Assembly (NCBI GenBank): GCA_946414655.1
Contig: CAMKPL010000003.1
Location: 103,470 to 167,469, forward strand
Length of the DNA: 64,000 bases
Source of the DNA: an uncultured Caryophanales bacterium
Lineage (GTDB): Bacteria > Bacillota_I > Bacilli_A > RFN20 > CAG-826
Direction: 5' to 3'
Part shown: positions 9,863-19,794 of the stretch, piece by piece
Layout: the number at the start of each line of letters is the position of its first letter
Numbering within the stretch: the first letter of the stretch is position 1
Translations under genes and position numbers: made by a program
The notes under the pieces: model-generated
Told to the model about the DNA's origin: nothing
What the model saw: only the letters and a program-made list of their open reading frames with translations
The model's database searches: none

Positions 9863-10549
9863 TTACTTATTTTGAGAAAGTTTCTTTCTTCTAATTTCTC
9901 GTAGGTAAAATAAACCAATTGCTGATCCATAAGTTATCACTAACATCACAATAATCATCACGAGTGTCATGAAGATTCCTTTTGATGCAAAGTAGTAGAA
10001 ATCATATTTTGGATCAACTTGTCCATTATTAAGGTGGGTGTAGACATTAGTGATATAGAAGATGGAATATAAACCCATCGGAACTAACGATAAGAAGGAA
10101 ACTTTCCAGCTCATTTCTTCTTTTGCTTCAAAAAAGATTAAAGAAGCAATTCCAATCACTGGAGAAACAAGATGGAAGAATAGGTTGGTATTTAAGAATA
10201 GCTTCCAGAAATCTAAACCGAGTAATGGGCTTAAATATAAAATGACAGTCATGAGTGTTAATGTTGTTGTGCAAGTAGCGACATATTTCACCACGTAAAC
10301 CCAATGAGGAATGTCTTTTCTTTTATTTAAAAGAATAAGTGCCTCAAAGATAACTAGAATTAATGCAGAAATAGCTAAAATGATGTTGCTATCAACAGTA
10401 AAGAACCAAAGGAAATTATGAGTTTCAGGTGTGAGGTTTCCATTAATGCCCATCCACTGCCAACCTAATAAGGAAGTAATCATTCCAAATAAAAAGATCA
10501 CAACCAGTGAGCTATTTAGAATTAATGATATTTTGAGATGTTTATTCAT
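9863..10549 (-). CDS. Pr6Pr-like six-TM membrane protein
   Basis: WFFTVDSNIILAI and HLVSPVIGIASLIFFE motifs; start refined to MNKHLKISL. Confidence 0.5.
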   Translation of the reverse strand: MNKHLKISLILNSSLVVIFLFGMITSLLGWQWMGINGNLTPETHNFLWFFTVDSNIILAISALILVIFEALILLNKRKDIPHWVYVVKYVATCTTTLTLMTVILYLSPLLGLDFWKLFLNTNLFFHLVSPVIGIASLIFFEAKEEMSWKVSFLSLVPMGLYSIFYITNVYTHLNNGQVDPKYDFYYFASKGIFMTLVMIIVMLVITYGSAIGLFYLREIRRKKLSQNK

Positions 10550-10666
10550 GTGTGACCTCTTGACCATATTTTATCATACCAAAGTTTATTGTCTTGCTTT
10601 CTATTGTGCGTTATGTATAAATAAGGTCAAGAGGTGTGGATTCTTTGTTAATCCACAACAAACATT

Positions 10667-12196
10667 ATGAAAAAGAGAGAGTTATCTAATTTACTCCTTT
10701 TTGCATCAATCGGATGTATTGCTTTAGGAGTAGGTTTTTTACGTTCTGTCAAACCGGTCGTTAAAGAAGCCAATGCTGCGAATCCAGAATTAGAGGTTAA
10801 TGACAATATTGTTGAAGTTGGAAAATATCCTCAAACTGTCGTGAAATCGTCTTCTGATTTGTTTGATGAGATAACTGAGAAAGCTAAAGGAGATCTTGTT
10901 CCTGGAAAAGACTATGAGTATAACGGAGAAAAGTATCGTTATTATCCTGCTATTCACTCCACAGAAGGTGGAGGTAAATACGAAGATGGTACAAGCGTAA
11001 AAGATGGTCCAGCATTTTATAAATTCGAACCTATAAAATGGCATTTATATAATAAAGACACGGCAAATAATAAAGCATACCTTTACGCTGTTTACATTAT
11101 GGATGTTAAAGTGTTCCAACAAAATATCGAAGTTGATGGAACTAACGAAGGTCACGTTGCTGGAAAACCAGGTGTTGCTGCAAATGATTGGGAAGAATCC
11201 ACAATGAGAGAATTCCTAAATGGAGATTTCTACAATGATTCTTTCTCTGAAAATGAAAGAAACTTTATCCTAGAAAACAGCACTAAAGCAAATAGTTCTG
11301 GAATTAAAGTTAAAGATAAAGTTACTTTAATGACAGCCGATGACTATACCACAAATAAAGATAAGTCAAAGTTTGAAACAAAAGCATCTGACTACGCCAA
11401 AGGTCGAACCTTACATTATCACTACCATTCATATGATTGGTCATTCTTCTGGCTTAATTCTAAAAAAGCTGATTATGACACATTACACGTGCAATATGTA
11501 CGTGCAACCGAAGTTGGAGGAGGTGGCTTTAGTCAAGCAGCAAGCACTGATAACTTTGGTGTTCGTCCATTAATTGTTTTAGATTTAACCAAGGTTACTA
11601 TTGGTAAAACTAGTGAAGAGAAGGCTAGCGATGCTGCTAAGAGCGCAAAGAACGCTAACACCGCAGCATTAGTGATTGGAATTATCTTCTCACTTCTAGG
11701 TATAGCAGGATTAATTACCTTCTTTACACTATTAAAGAAAGGTATCTTGACATCCAAGATGTCACCAAAGATTATCCTTACTGTTTTAGCATCAGTCCTT
11801 GTTGTCACTTCTATCGGTGTTATTTCCTTATCCGTTAGAGCGTCGAAAGAATCTGGCGGAGGAGGCGGATCATGTACCTTAAAGTATGGTTACTATGTCC
11901 AGTCAACCGAACAATATTCTGATGCAAGCAAGAACATGGTTCAAGTTGGCTATAACTGCTGGTTAATTAAGTCGGATGGTACTGCTCGTCATGCTGCTGC
12001 TATCGAAGATGCAAAAAACGCTAGTGACTTTGACAAATACGCCGATAATTTAAAATGCACCTGGGAAAAAACAGGTTGTACTTTAAAGATTACTTATTCT
12101 GGTTACTACTCTGGTGTTGCAACAATGACAGTGAATAGTAATGGTAAATTATATTCAGGTGGACAAGAAGTCTTCCACTGGGTGAGAGGAGAATAA
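10667..12196 (+). CDS. Surface protein with DUF6273-like domain, two internal TMs and a second extracytoplasmic domain
   Basis: N-terminal signal/[13 protein letters not shown] ending the DUF6273-like region; ESGGGGGS linker then a Cys-containing C-terminal domain. Confidence 0.6.
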   Translation: MKKRELSNLLLFASIGCIALGVGFLRSVKPVVKEANAANPELEVNDNIVEVGKYPQTVVKSSSDLFDEITEKAKGDLVPGKDYEYNGEKYRYYPAIHSTEGGGKYEDGTSVKDGPAFYKFEPIKWHLYNKDTANNKAYLYAVYIMDVKVFQQNIEVDGTNEGHVAGKPGVAANDWEESTMREFLNGDFYNDSFSENERNFILENSTKANSSGIKVKDKVTLMTADDYTTNKDKSKFETKASDYAKGRTLHYHYHSYDWSFFWLNSKKADYDTLHVQYVRATEVGGGGFSQAASTDNFGVRPLIVLDLTKVTIGKTSEEKASDAAKSAKNANTAALVIGIIFSLLGIAGLITFFTLLKKGILTSKMSPKIILTVLASVLVVTSIGVISLSVRASKESGGGGGSCTLKYGYYVQSTEQYSDASKNMVQVGYNCWLIKSDGTARHAAAIEDAKNASDFDKYADNLKCTWEKTGCTLKITYSGYYSGVATMTVNSNGKLYSGGQEVFHWVRGE

Positions 12197-12200
12197 AACG

Positions 12201-12953
12201 ATGAAATATTGTATTAATTGTGGCTCACCTCTACCAGATGAGGCGAAGTTTTGTTCTAACTGTGGTTTTAGACAACCAGAGAAAGAACAACCTATGGTTG
12301 AAGAACCTGTTGTTGAAGAGCCTATAAAAGAACCGGAGCCAATCGTTGAAGAAGCTCCAGTTGTTAAGGATGTTGTTTCTGAAGAAGTAAAAGAGGAACG
12401 ACAACCTGAACCAGAGCCAGAGCTTGTAGACGAACCTCAGCCAGAACCAGAGCCAGTTGTTGAACCAGATTCTGTTGAAGAACCTCAGCCAGAACCAGTT
12501 GTTGAAGAGCAACCAGTTATCGTTCCGGTTGAGGAAGCAAAAGAGGAACCTGCACCACAGCTTGAACCTCAACCAGAACCAGCCCTGACACCTACATCTG
12601 CGTCAGTTCCAGTTGAACAACCAGAGGTTGAAGAAGCTCCAAAGCAAGAAAAACCTGTAAAACAAAGACAGAAGACTGATTTCTCCGGTTTAATTAAACG
12701 TAAGAATTATGGACTTTGGTCAATTCTTGCAGTTGGCTATTGGTTCATCGTGATGATCTTTAACTTCATCGGTATTGGTTCCACATTCCTTGCAGTAGCT
12801 TTGTTGCTTCTCTCTTTAATTGGCGGAGGATGTGCTACCGGAGGATTTGTTAAAGCCGTTAAATCAAATAAGATTGATGATGAATTATTTATTTCATTGT
12901 CTTGTATGGTTCTAGACCTAATGGTCTTTATCTCAGCTATTATCTTTCTCTAA
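12201..12953 (+). CDS. Zinc-ribbon membrane protein with Pro/Glu-rich linker
   Basis: [22 protein letters not shown] double Cxx[11 protein letters not shown] low-complexity region; C-terminal TMs. Confidence 0.8.
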   Translation: MKYCINCGSPLPDEAKFCSNCGFRQPEKEQPMVEEPVVEEPIKEPEPIVEEAPVVKDVVSEEVKEERQPEPEPELVDEPQPEPEPVVEPDSVEEPQPEPVVEEQPVIVPVEEAKEEPAPQLEPQPEPALTPTSASVPVEQPEVEEAPKQEKPVKQRQKTDFSGLIKRKNYGLWSILAVGYWFIVMIFNFIGIGSTFLAVALLLLSLIGGGCATGGFVKAVKSNKIDDELFISLSCMVLDLMVFISAIIFL

Positions 12954-13059
12954 TTATCACAAAATAAATTAAAAACTCCTTTCAAAATATTGACAATTTT
13001 ATTTATAAAATGGACTATCACAAAAGTGCAGCACTTATGGTAAAATTATTTTGTTCATA

Positions 13060-13377
13060 TATTTAGACCACGGGCGCTATGAACTAGCATTAGCAAAGTC
13101 GACCATACGCAGGTAAACTGAGGCCAATGGGTATGTGGACTATCACACTACGTGTTAGGGTGTGGTAATAGGGAAAGTATTGCCCAGTAGTGATATGAGG
13201 ATATAAGTAGAAGAGGTCGCGACTATGTAGACGCTCTTATATCCAAATAGATCATCGCGCTCCCTACAATTATTTATTTAATTGAGCATGTGGCCATCAC
13301 AAGGATGATGTAACACCAGTAGTTACAGGACTTAGTCGATAACTACAAAAGGTGTTTTCATTATGGTGATGGCTTTT
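13060..13377 (+). ncRNA. Structured non-coding RNA element, copy 2 of 2 (with 5' extension)
   Basis: Same conserved blocks as 6365-6622. GGATATAAG/CTTATATCC replaces GTAGATAAC/GTTATCTAC; GCCATCAC/GTGATGGC plus TTTT replaces GCCGTCAC/GTGACGGC. Confidence 0.75.
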
Positions 13378-13428
13378 ATTATCTCCTTTTGAAGGCACCG
13401 CAATTGTCTAAAGAAAGGAGGAATTAAT

Positions 13429-13782
13429 ATGTCTTTTAAAAACTACAACGGGCCAGACAAGTACCATTTTAGAATATATAAAAAGGGAAAGTCTCATCCA
13501 TTTATCGTTGCAGTAGTCGAAGAAACAGAAATTGACGGAAAAATGTATATCTCTGGATACATGTTTACTCATTCTGTATTAAGAGTTCTAAGTAAGCCTA
13601 ACGACTACATAAAAATGGAAGCAAATCCTAATCCTAATGATGATGCAGAATCGTTTTTATGTATAAGAAGAGTGTCAAATGCTGAAGCTAATGCATTTTC
13701 GAAGCCATATAACAATTGGCACTTGTCAAAAGAAGATGAAAAAACAATCGATGAATTAGAGAAAAAATATTTTTCTAAATAA
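13429..13782 (+). CDS. Hypothetical protein (117 aa)
   Basis: Intact ORF with strong SD (AAAGGAGGAATTAATATG); family not recognised. Confidence 0.7.
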   Translation: MSFKNYNGPDKYHFRIYKKGKSHPFIVAVVEETEIDGKMYISGYMFTHSVLRVLSKPNDYIKMEANPNPNDDAESFLCIRRVSNAEANAFSKPYNNWHLSKEDEKTIDELEKKYFSK

Positions 13783-13784
13783 TC

Positions 13785-13834
13785 AAAAAAGATCCGTTTT
13801 ATGGCTTTTAAGTCATAATTTTGGATCTTTTTTT
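13785..13834 (+). terminator. Intrinsic terminator
   Basis: AAAAAAGATCC...GGATCTTTTTTT. Confidence 0.8.
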
Positions 13835-13969
13835 ATTTACAACTAGACGCTTCTCCTAAAAAGCTGGGTTTCCCACGAAGACTAGTTGCTATCAACGGAT
13901 TGCGCTTTACTTGGCTAGGATACCGTTAGAATCATTAGAAATGTATTAATTTATTAATACAAATTTGGG

Positions 13970-14040
13970 CGGGGGTGGCAGGAATCGAACCCACATTAGC
14001 GGTTTTGGAGACCGTTGTACTACCATTGTACGACACCCCC
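13970..14040 (-). tRNA. tRNA-Trp (CCA)
   Basis: Reverse complement GGGGGTG...CGGTCTCCAAAACCG...GGTTCGATTCC...CACCCCCG cloverleaf; 3' CCA not encoded. Confidence 0.93.
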
Positions 14041-14096
14041 GGTGCGAAAAATATTATAGATATTAAATCTATCAATCTCAATAAATATTTCTAGAA

Positions 14097-15161
14097 CTAG
14101 AATTTTCCTTTCGTAACGAAAATATTTTGTAAAGATGATTCAAAACCATCATATGTAAATAAGGATGCTCCATTTAAATAGACGCCATCTTTATCAATAA
14201 ATCCACCGAATTCCCCAGTTTTAAGTGCGGAAGTTAACCAAACATTTTGATAACGAATAGAGAAACAATTTCCATGTTGATGTCCAGCAACGATATCGGT
14301 AATTCCAATTGACTTAGCAAAGCTAAAGAATCCATTTTGTTCACTACCACCCAAATAGTAATAGTTATACATTTCTCCACGTGTTTCAGTATATGGATAA
14401 CCTTTTTCATGGGCCTCATAAGCATCAATGTATTCTGGAAGAGGTTTATGCATGAAAGCATAGCTTTTCTTTGGCAAACCTCCATCATGTTCTTTAACAC
14501 CTTGAGCTATCCAATTGAAATAGGAGATTTGTTTATCGTTGATTCGATCATTTACCCCAGAGTCAACCATGTAAAGTAATGAAAATGTTCGGTTATCCTT
14601 AACGACACGCACAACATAGTTACCTAATGAATCTATGTTAGTTGGGCCTCTTCTAAATAAAGAGTATTTTCCACCCTCATACTTCTCACAGCAGTAATTT
14701 GGTGTTGCCACCGCTGTATGACCAGGATTTCCAAAATCATGGTTTCCAAAAATTGGAGCATACGGAATTTTAAAACTATCCAACCAGTTGATGACACTAA
14801 GTAGCGAAGTGCGGTTTTCATTAAACCATGTTTGATCACCGGTTAAAGTGATTAAATCTGGTTTGGTTTGTTTAACTAAGTATGACATTTCCTTATGGAT
14901 ACGGTTCATATTGAACATATTTTCCAGGTCACTAAGTTGAATATCAGCAAAGTTTAAGATCTTGAAATCTTGCCCTTTTTTCACTTCAACAGTTGGTAAT
15001 GAGTTAATGTCAAAAGTATCTGTTTCATTCCATTCACATACAACGGTTTTACCTTTGTAATGATGAAGGAAAGAGAAATAAATATAACCAAAAACACCGA
15101 GTGCTAAACTAACAACCGATGTTAGAGAAATTACTAGAATTGACCGTGATTTTTTATTCAT
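14097..15161 (-). CDS. Metallophosphoesterase (calcineurin-like) with N-terminal TM
   Basis: NFADIQLSDL, TLTGDQTW, IFGNHDFG, VAGHQHGN motifs. Confidence 0.9.
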   Translation of the reverse strand: MNKKSRSILVISLTSVVSLALGVFGYIYFSFLHHYKGKTVVCEWNETDTFDINSLPTVEVKKGQDFKILNFADIQLSDLENMFNMNRIHKEMSYLVKQTKPDLITLTGDQTWFNENRTSLLSVINWLDSFKIPYAPIFGNHDFGNPGHTAVATPNYCCEKYEGGKYSLFRRGPTNIDSLGNYVVRVVKDNRTFSLLYMVDSGVNDRINDKQISYFNWIAQGVKEHDGGLPKKSYAFMHKPLPEYIDAYEAHEKGYPYTETRGEMYNYYYLGGSEQNGFFSFAKSIGITDIVAGHQHGNCFSIRYQNVWLTSALKTGEFGGFIDKDGVYLNGASLFTYDGFESSLQNIFVTKGKF

Positions 15162-15196
15162 AGAAATATTGAGGTTTTGCGGTACTTTTGCAAAAA

Positions 15197-15221
15197 ATTA
15201 ACCAGCAATTCTTGGTTAACT
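15197..15221 (-). terminator. Hairpin downstream of the minus-strand YqeY/Trk/TrkA genes
   Basis: TTAACCAGCAATTCTTGGTTAA. Confidence 0.6.
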
Positions 15222-15236
15222 TCCTGTTTTTACTTT

Positions 15237-15659
15237 TTATTGTCCTCGAGCAATTTTGCTCACAAGAGTCATATCGGCTTGGCCATCATAATTGGCCTTG
15301 AAATGCTTCATCACAGATGGGATTGATTTATCTTCAAGTTTAGCAATGACAGTACGAATTTCGTCCTCACTCATCATCTTTGGAAGGTACTTTTCAATAA
15401 CGGCTTTTTGCTTGTCGATTGCTTGGGCAGCTTCGACTCGACCAGTCTTGATGTTTCCTTCTTTTTCTTCATCAAGTTCTTTAATAACTTTAGTGATAAT
15501 TTTAACAAGGTCAGCATCCGTAGCTTCCTTGCCTTGGGCTTTTAATTCAATCGCATTCATACGATAGCGATTAATGACAACACTTAAGACTGCACGTGTA
15601 TCTTGATCACGTGCCTTTAAAGCAGCAATATTTGCTTGTTCAAGTTCGTTAATTAACAT
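15237..15659 (-). CDS. GatB/YqeY domain-containing protein
   Basis: LKARDQDTRAVLSVVINRYR and KYLPKMMSEDEIRTVI, typical YqeY. Confidence 0.9.
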   Translation of the reverse strand: MLINELEQANIAALKARDQDTRAVLSVVINRYRMNAIELKAQGKEATDADLVKIITKVIKELDEEKEGNIKTGRVEAAQAIDKQKAVIEKYLPKMMSEDEIRTVIAKLEDKSIPSVMKHFKANYDGQADMTLVSKIARGQ

Positions 15660-15661
15660 AG

Positions 15662-17149
15662 TTAATCAATCTCCTTTCTAAAGATATCGTTTCCAATGCG
15701 ATAAATCGCATAGTAGATTGGTAAAATTTCTAGACGACCAGCAAACATACCAAGAATTAAAACCCATAGCATTGCTGGATTAGCATTAGCAGTCACTCCA
15801 ACAGATAATCCGGTTGATGAAATGGCGTTCGAAAATTCAAATAATCCTTGTCCAATATCACATGAACCACCACTAAATAAAACAAGGGCAAATGCACCAA
15901 CTCCAAGAGTTGTTACGTAAAGTAAGATAAATCCATTGGCCTCAGCTAGTTCGTAATGTTCAACATCGTGATATTGTCCACAACGATAAATCTTATGCGG
16001 GTAATAAATATTCTTAGATGAATTCATTCGACGGACATTCCAATAAAGAGATTTACATGCTAAAGCAAAACGATATTGTTTAGATCCACCAGCAGTCGAT
16101 CCCATGCCACCACCGATGATACACATTATAGTAACAAGCATCATTGTGGCGTGATTTAAGCCAGCAAATGTGGCAGGAATGTTTGTAAAACCAGATGTTG
16201 TAATCGCTGAAATATACGTAAATATTCCATAACTAACTGATAATCCAAATGGTTGAGCGTTATCTCCAACGGCGAATGTAATAACGAATAATGGAATAAA
16301 TATCAAAGATAAAACTCCAAAGAAACGAACTTCTAAATCACGGAAAACACGTTTGAATTTTCCTGTGATGATGAAGAGGTGAATAAGGAAGTTGGTTCCA
16401 CCAAGAAGCATCAAAATTGAAATGATGATTTGATTCATTGCTTGGTTTCCGGCACATTCAATTAATCCACCAGGTCTAGATGAGAATCCACCAGTTGCTA
16501 ATGCAGCAATCGAATGGTTAATCGCATCGAATGCTGACATTCCAGAAATAATTAAAGCGATTGTTCCAAGGAAGATATAAAGGACATAGATGCCTAAAAT
16601 TAAACGTGCTGATTTAGTCAGGTTTGGCATTAATTTATCGTTATGACCTTCAGCAATGTATAAACGTAGTCCATAACGATCGCTTAAAGCGGATGTAATA
16701 ATTAAAACCAAACCAACTCCACCAAAGAAGAGGAGTAAACTTCGATAGAAAATAAAGACATGACTTTCCCACATGTTAAATCTTGTTAAACCAGTTGTGG
16801 CAAAGCCAGATGTTGCTTCAAAAACAGATTCCGTAAAAGTCATCTTTCCACTTAAAACAAATGGAACAGCACAGATTAAAATAGCGACAACCCAAACTTG
16901 AACCAATAGTAATTGGTCTTGGTGGCGGCCTAAACGGGCTCGGTCACGTTTAAAGATCAACGTAAAGTAAAGTAGTAGACCAACGAGTAATGTGGCTCCA
17001 CCAGGAAGAGCAAAGTTCCACCACACTCCACTTTCATTTGGATAAAAAATCAGCATTACCAGAGGTAAAAAAGTGATGAGTGAAATGAAAACTAGAAATA
17101 TTCCTAGGTAACCAAAAATTAAACGATATCCACTAGCAAGTTTTTTCAT
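15662..17149 (-). CDS. TrkH-family potassium uptake membrane subunit
   Basis: Multi-TM with SGFATTGLTRF, ALATGGFSSRPGG, TTSGFTNIPA, GGGMGSTAGGSKQYR selectivity/helix-gate motifs. Confidence 0.9.
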   Translation of the reverse strand: MKKLASGYRLIFGYLGIFLVFISLITFLPLVMLIFYPNESGVWWNFALPGGATLLVGLLLYFTLIFKRDRARLGRHQDQLLLVQVWVVAILICAVPFVLSGKMTFTESVFEATSGFATTGLTRFNMWESHVFIFYRSLLLFFGGVGLVLIITSALSDRYGLRLYIAEGHNDKLMPNLTKSARLILGIYVLYIFLGTIALIISGMSAFDAINHSIAALATGGFSSRPGGLIECAGNQAMNQIIISILMLLGGTNFLIHLFIITGKFKRVFRDLEVRFFGVLSLIFIPLFVITFAVGDNAQPFGLSVSYGIFTYISAITTSGFTNIPATFAGLNHATMMLVTIMCIIGGGMGSTAGGSKQYRFALACKSLYWNVRRMNSSKNIYYPHKIYRCGQYHDVEHYELAEANGFILLYVTTLGVGAFALVLFSGGSCDIGQGLFEFSNAISSTGLSVGVTANANPAMLWVLILGMFAGRLEILPIYYAIYRIGNDIFRKEID

Positions 17150-17151
17150 AC

Positions 17152-17817
17152 TTATTCAGCAGTTTGAATGAACTTAATAATACTGTCCTTTTCTTCTGGG
17201 GTGGTCACGATAACAAGTTTATCCTTTGGAAGGATAACTGTTTGACCATTAGGAATAATCGCGTGAGGTTTGCGGTAAATACAGGAAATTGTTCCGGTTT
17301 TTGGAAAATCAATATCCATAATACGACGTCTTGAAATGTGGTATGTGTCTTTTACCACTAGTTCCACCATCACGATGGAGTTATCTTCGATCGAAACTTG
17401 TTTAATAAAGTCTTCTAACGAAGATTCAGCAATCAGAGAGTCTGCTAAAAGAGCAGTTGAGGAAATGACCGAGTCAATTCCAAGGTCTCTAAAGAGAGTC
17501 ACGTTCTTTGGGTTAGAAACGGTACAAATTGTTTTACGAGCGCCAAATGCTTTCTTAGCAAGTAAGCAAGCAGCAAAGTTGTCGGCGTCTTTATAGCCAA
17601 GTGCCATAAAGATATCACAATCTCTAATCTTGGCTTGTTCAAGAACTTCTTTTTTATTTGGGTGTCCATAGCAGACTGGAATATTGTTCTTGTCAGCAAG
17701 GTATTTAGCACTTTCTTTATTATCATTAATGAGAATAATTTGGTGTTTCTTATGGTTTTTATAGATGCCAATGACATAGTCAGCAGCATGCATTCCGTTA
17801 GCAATAACGATTTTCAT
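17152..17817 (-). CDS. TrkA-like RCK (N+C) protein
   Basis: Rossmann-like N-terminus and TrkA-C-like end, adjacent to trkH. Confidence 0.8.
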   Translation of the reverse strand: MKIVIANGMHAADYVIGIYKNHKKHQIILINDNKESAKYLADKNNIPVCYGHPNKKEVLEQAKIRDCDIFMALGYKDADNFAACLLAKKAFGARKTICTVSNPKNVTLFRDLGIDSVISSTALLADSLIAESSLEDFIKQVSIEDNSIVMVELVVKDTYHISRRRIMDIDFPKTGTISCIYRKPHAIIPNGQTVILPKDKLVIVTTPEEKDSIIKFIQTAE

Positions 17818-17819
17818 AA

Positions 17820-18251
17820 TTATTTACCTCCTCTCATTAAGTTAAATTTATCGAAGGAAAGTTCAAGTGGGAAGATAACTTTCACGCCCAATCCTTTTAA
17901 AAGGATTTCGTTATCTGGATCAGAAAGACGAACATACACATTTGGAACGTTATAAAGTTTCTTACAGATTGTGGCGACTAGAACGTTAATTGAATCATCA
18001 CCAGTAACGATGACAACTTCTTTACAAGTTTTAATGAAAGCTTGTTCAAGAATTTCTAAGTCGGTGCATTCTCCGACAATCTTATAGCCAGAAAAGTCCT
18101 CGCTAAGTTGTTCAAATGATTTTTCTGATTCATCAACAACAAGGAGGTTTTTTCCTTCTTTAGAAAACTTATTCGCGATGGTTGCGCCAAGTTGGCCGCA
18201 TCCAACAACGAGGGTTTTGTTTTTTAAACTAATACCGGTTGGTTTTTTCAT
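17820..18251 (-). CDS. TrkA-N (RCK) single-domain protein
   Basis: KTLVVGCGQLGATIANKFSKEGKNLLVVDE...VVIVTGDDSINVLVATICKK. Confidence 0.85.
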   Translation of the reverse strand: MKKPTGISLKNKTLVVGCGQLGATIANKFSKEGKNLLVVDESEKSFEQLSEDFSGYKIVGECTDLEILEQAFIKTCKEVVIVTGDDSINVLVATICKKLYNVPNVYVRLSDPDNEILLKGLGVKVIFPLELSFDKFNLMRGGK

Positions 18252-18340
18252 AAATGAATCTCCTTTATAAAGGGACGCATAAGGTCATTATATTATACAA
18301 GTAAAAATAAAAGACAAGTCTTTTCCAATTTTACTTGTCT

Positions 18341-18850
18341 TTATTCAATGTCTTTTTTTGCGTTGTTTTTGTAATAACAGAAACGGATTTTGTATCCGTT
18401 ATCATCAAGTGGTTCTGAGCAAGAAACACATTCAAATGTTCCGATTTCATCGATGTTATCAAAGAAAAGCTCTGCTCCACCATCAGCGTCAACTTTGGTT
18501 AAGTAGACACCGTCGACATAAGGAAGAGTTTGGTGATAAATCGAAGCCCCACCAATCACAAACACGTCTTCTTTAGAAAGTTTTTTAATTAAACGAAGGA
18601 ATTCTTGGAAGTCATGGACATTTATCACGCCTTCATAATTGTGACTCTTGTCTTGACTTAGAACAATATTGGTTCTCTTTGGAAGAGGTTTTTGACCAGA
18701 GAATGAGAGTAAGGTGTTTTCTCCCATCGCCACAGCGTGACCTTTAGTCTTCTCACGGAAGAAAGTCATATCTTTTGGTAGATGAAAGAGGAGATCGTTT
18801 TTCTTTCCGATCCCAAACTTTTTATCGACACAAAGAATAGAATAAATCAT
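18341..18850 (-). CDS. folA: Dihydrofolate reductase
   Basis: KKFGIGKKNDLLFHLPKDMTFFREKT...VFVIGGASIYHQTLPYVDGVYLT. Confidence 0.9.
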   Translation of the reverse strand: MIYSILCVDKKFGIGKKNDLLFHLPKDMTFFREKTKGHAVAMGENTLLSFSGQKPLPKRTNIVLSQDKSHNYEGVINVHDFQEFLRLIKKLSKEDVFVIGGASIYHQTLPYVDGVYLTKVDADGGAELFFDNIDEIGTFECVSCSEPLDDNGYKIRFCYYKNNAKKDIE

Positions 18851-18858
18851 AGATTTAA

Positions 18859-19689
18859 TTAGATGGCGACCGGAATCTTTTTATCGAGTTTTTCATACTC
18901 GTAATCAACGAGTTTAAAACTATCAACTGTGAAGTCGTAGAAGTTCTTAATCGACTTATCCATTATTAGTTTTGGGGCTGGATGTTGCGGTTTTTTGATA
19001 ATTTCTTTCACGATATCAACGTGACGGTCATAAATATGAGCGTCAGCGATGACATGAACAAGTGTTCCTGGTTTTAAACCAGAAACTTGGGCAAACATCA
19101 TTAAAAGAAGTGAATATTGAAGCACGTTCCAGTTATTTGCGGTAAGCATATCATTACTTCTTTGGTTGAGAATACCATTCAAAGTATCACCGCTAACATT
19201 GAAAGTCATCGAGTAAGCGCATGGATAAAGTCCCATTTCGTGGAGATCTTCAAAGTTGTAAATATTAGTCATGATTCGACGTGATTGTGGATTATGTTTT
19301 AAGTCATAAAGAACACGATCAACTTGGTCGAATTCGCCTTCTGGATAAATGCTTTTTTTAGCAAGTTGGTAGCCATAGGCTTTACCAATTGAACCATTTT
19401 CATCGGCCCAGCTATCCCAGATGTGGGAGTTTAAATCATGAATATTGTTGGATTTCTTTTGCCAAATCCAAAGTAATTCATCTAAGCATGATTTAAATGC
19501 TGTACGACGAATCGTGAGTATTGGTAATTCCTCTTGAAGATTATAGCGATTAACAATGCAGAATTTTTTAACGGTGTGGGCTGGAGTTCCATCTTCCCAA
19601 TGTGGGCGAACTTTTAAATTAGTATCCCAGAAGCCATTTTCTAAAATATCCTTCATGTTTTCTACAAAAATTTGATCAGCACGAGACAT
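18859..19689 (-). CDS. thyA: Thymidylate synthase
   Basis: DSWADENGSIGKAYGYQ, LYPCAYSMTFNV, LNQRSNDML motifs. Confidence 0.95.
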   Translation of the reverse strand: MSRADQIFVENMKDILENGFWDTNLKVRPHWEDGTPAHTVKKFCIVNRYNLQEELPILTIRRTAFKSCLDELLWIWQKKSNNIHDLNSHIWDSWADENGSIGKAYGYQLAKKSIYPEGEFDQVDRVLYDLKHNPQSRRIMTNIYNFEDLHEMGLYPCAYSMTFNVSGDTLNGILNQRSNDMLTANNWNVLQYSLLLMMFAQVSGLKPGTLVHVIADAHIYDRHVDIVKEIIKKPQHPAPKLIMDKSIKNFYDFTVDSFKLVDYEYEKLDKKIPVAI

Positions 19690-19794
19690 AGTTATTTACC
19701 TCGCAAGTATTTTACCAAAACAAACTAGTAATATTAAGAAAAATTAGAAAGTTCTTTCTTTTTTTAGAAAGAGGTATAAAATAACACTCCGATT

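Noticed and set aside
12231-12572. 113-aa minus-strand ORF rich in W/N/F
   Set aside because: Antisense of the Pro/Glu-rich linker of 12201-12953; composition artefact with no start context.
6365-13377. Retron msr-msd or group II intron explanation for the two-copy RNA
   Set aside because: No reverse transcriptase ORF in or near either copy.
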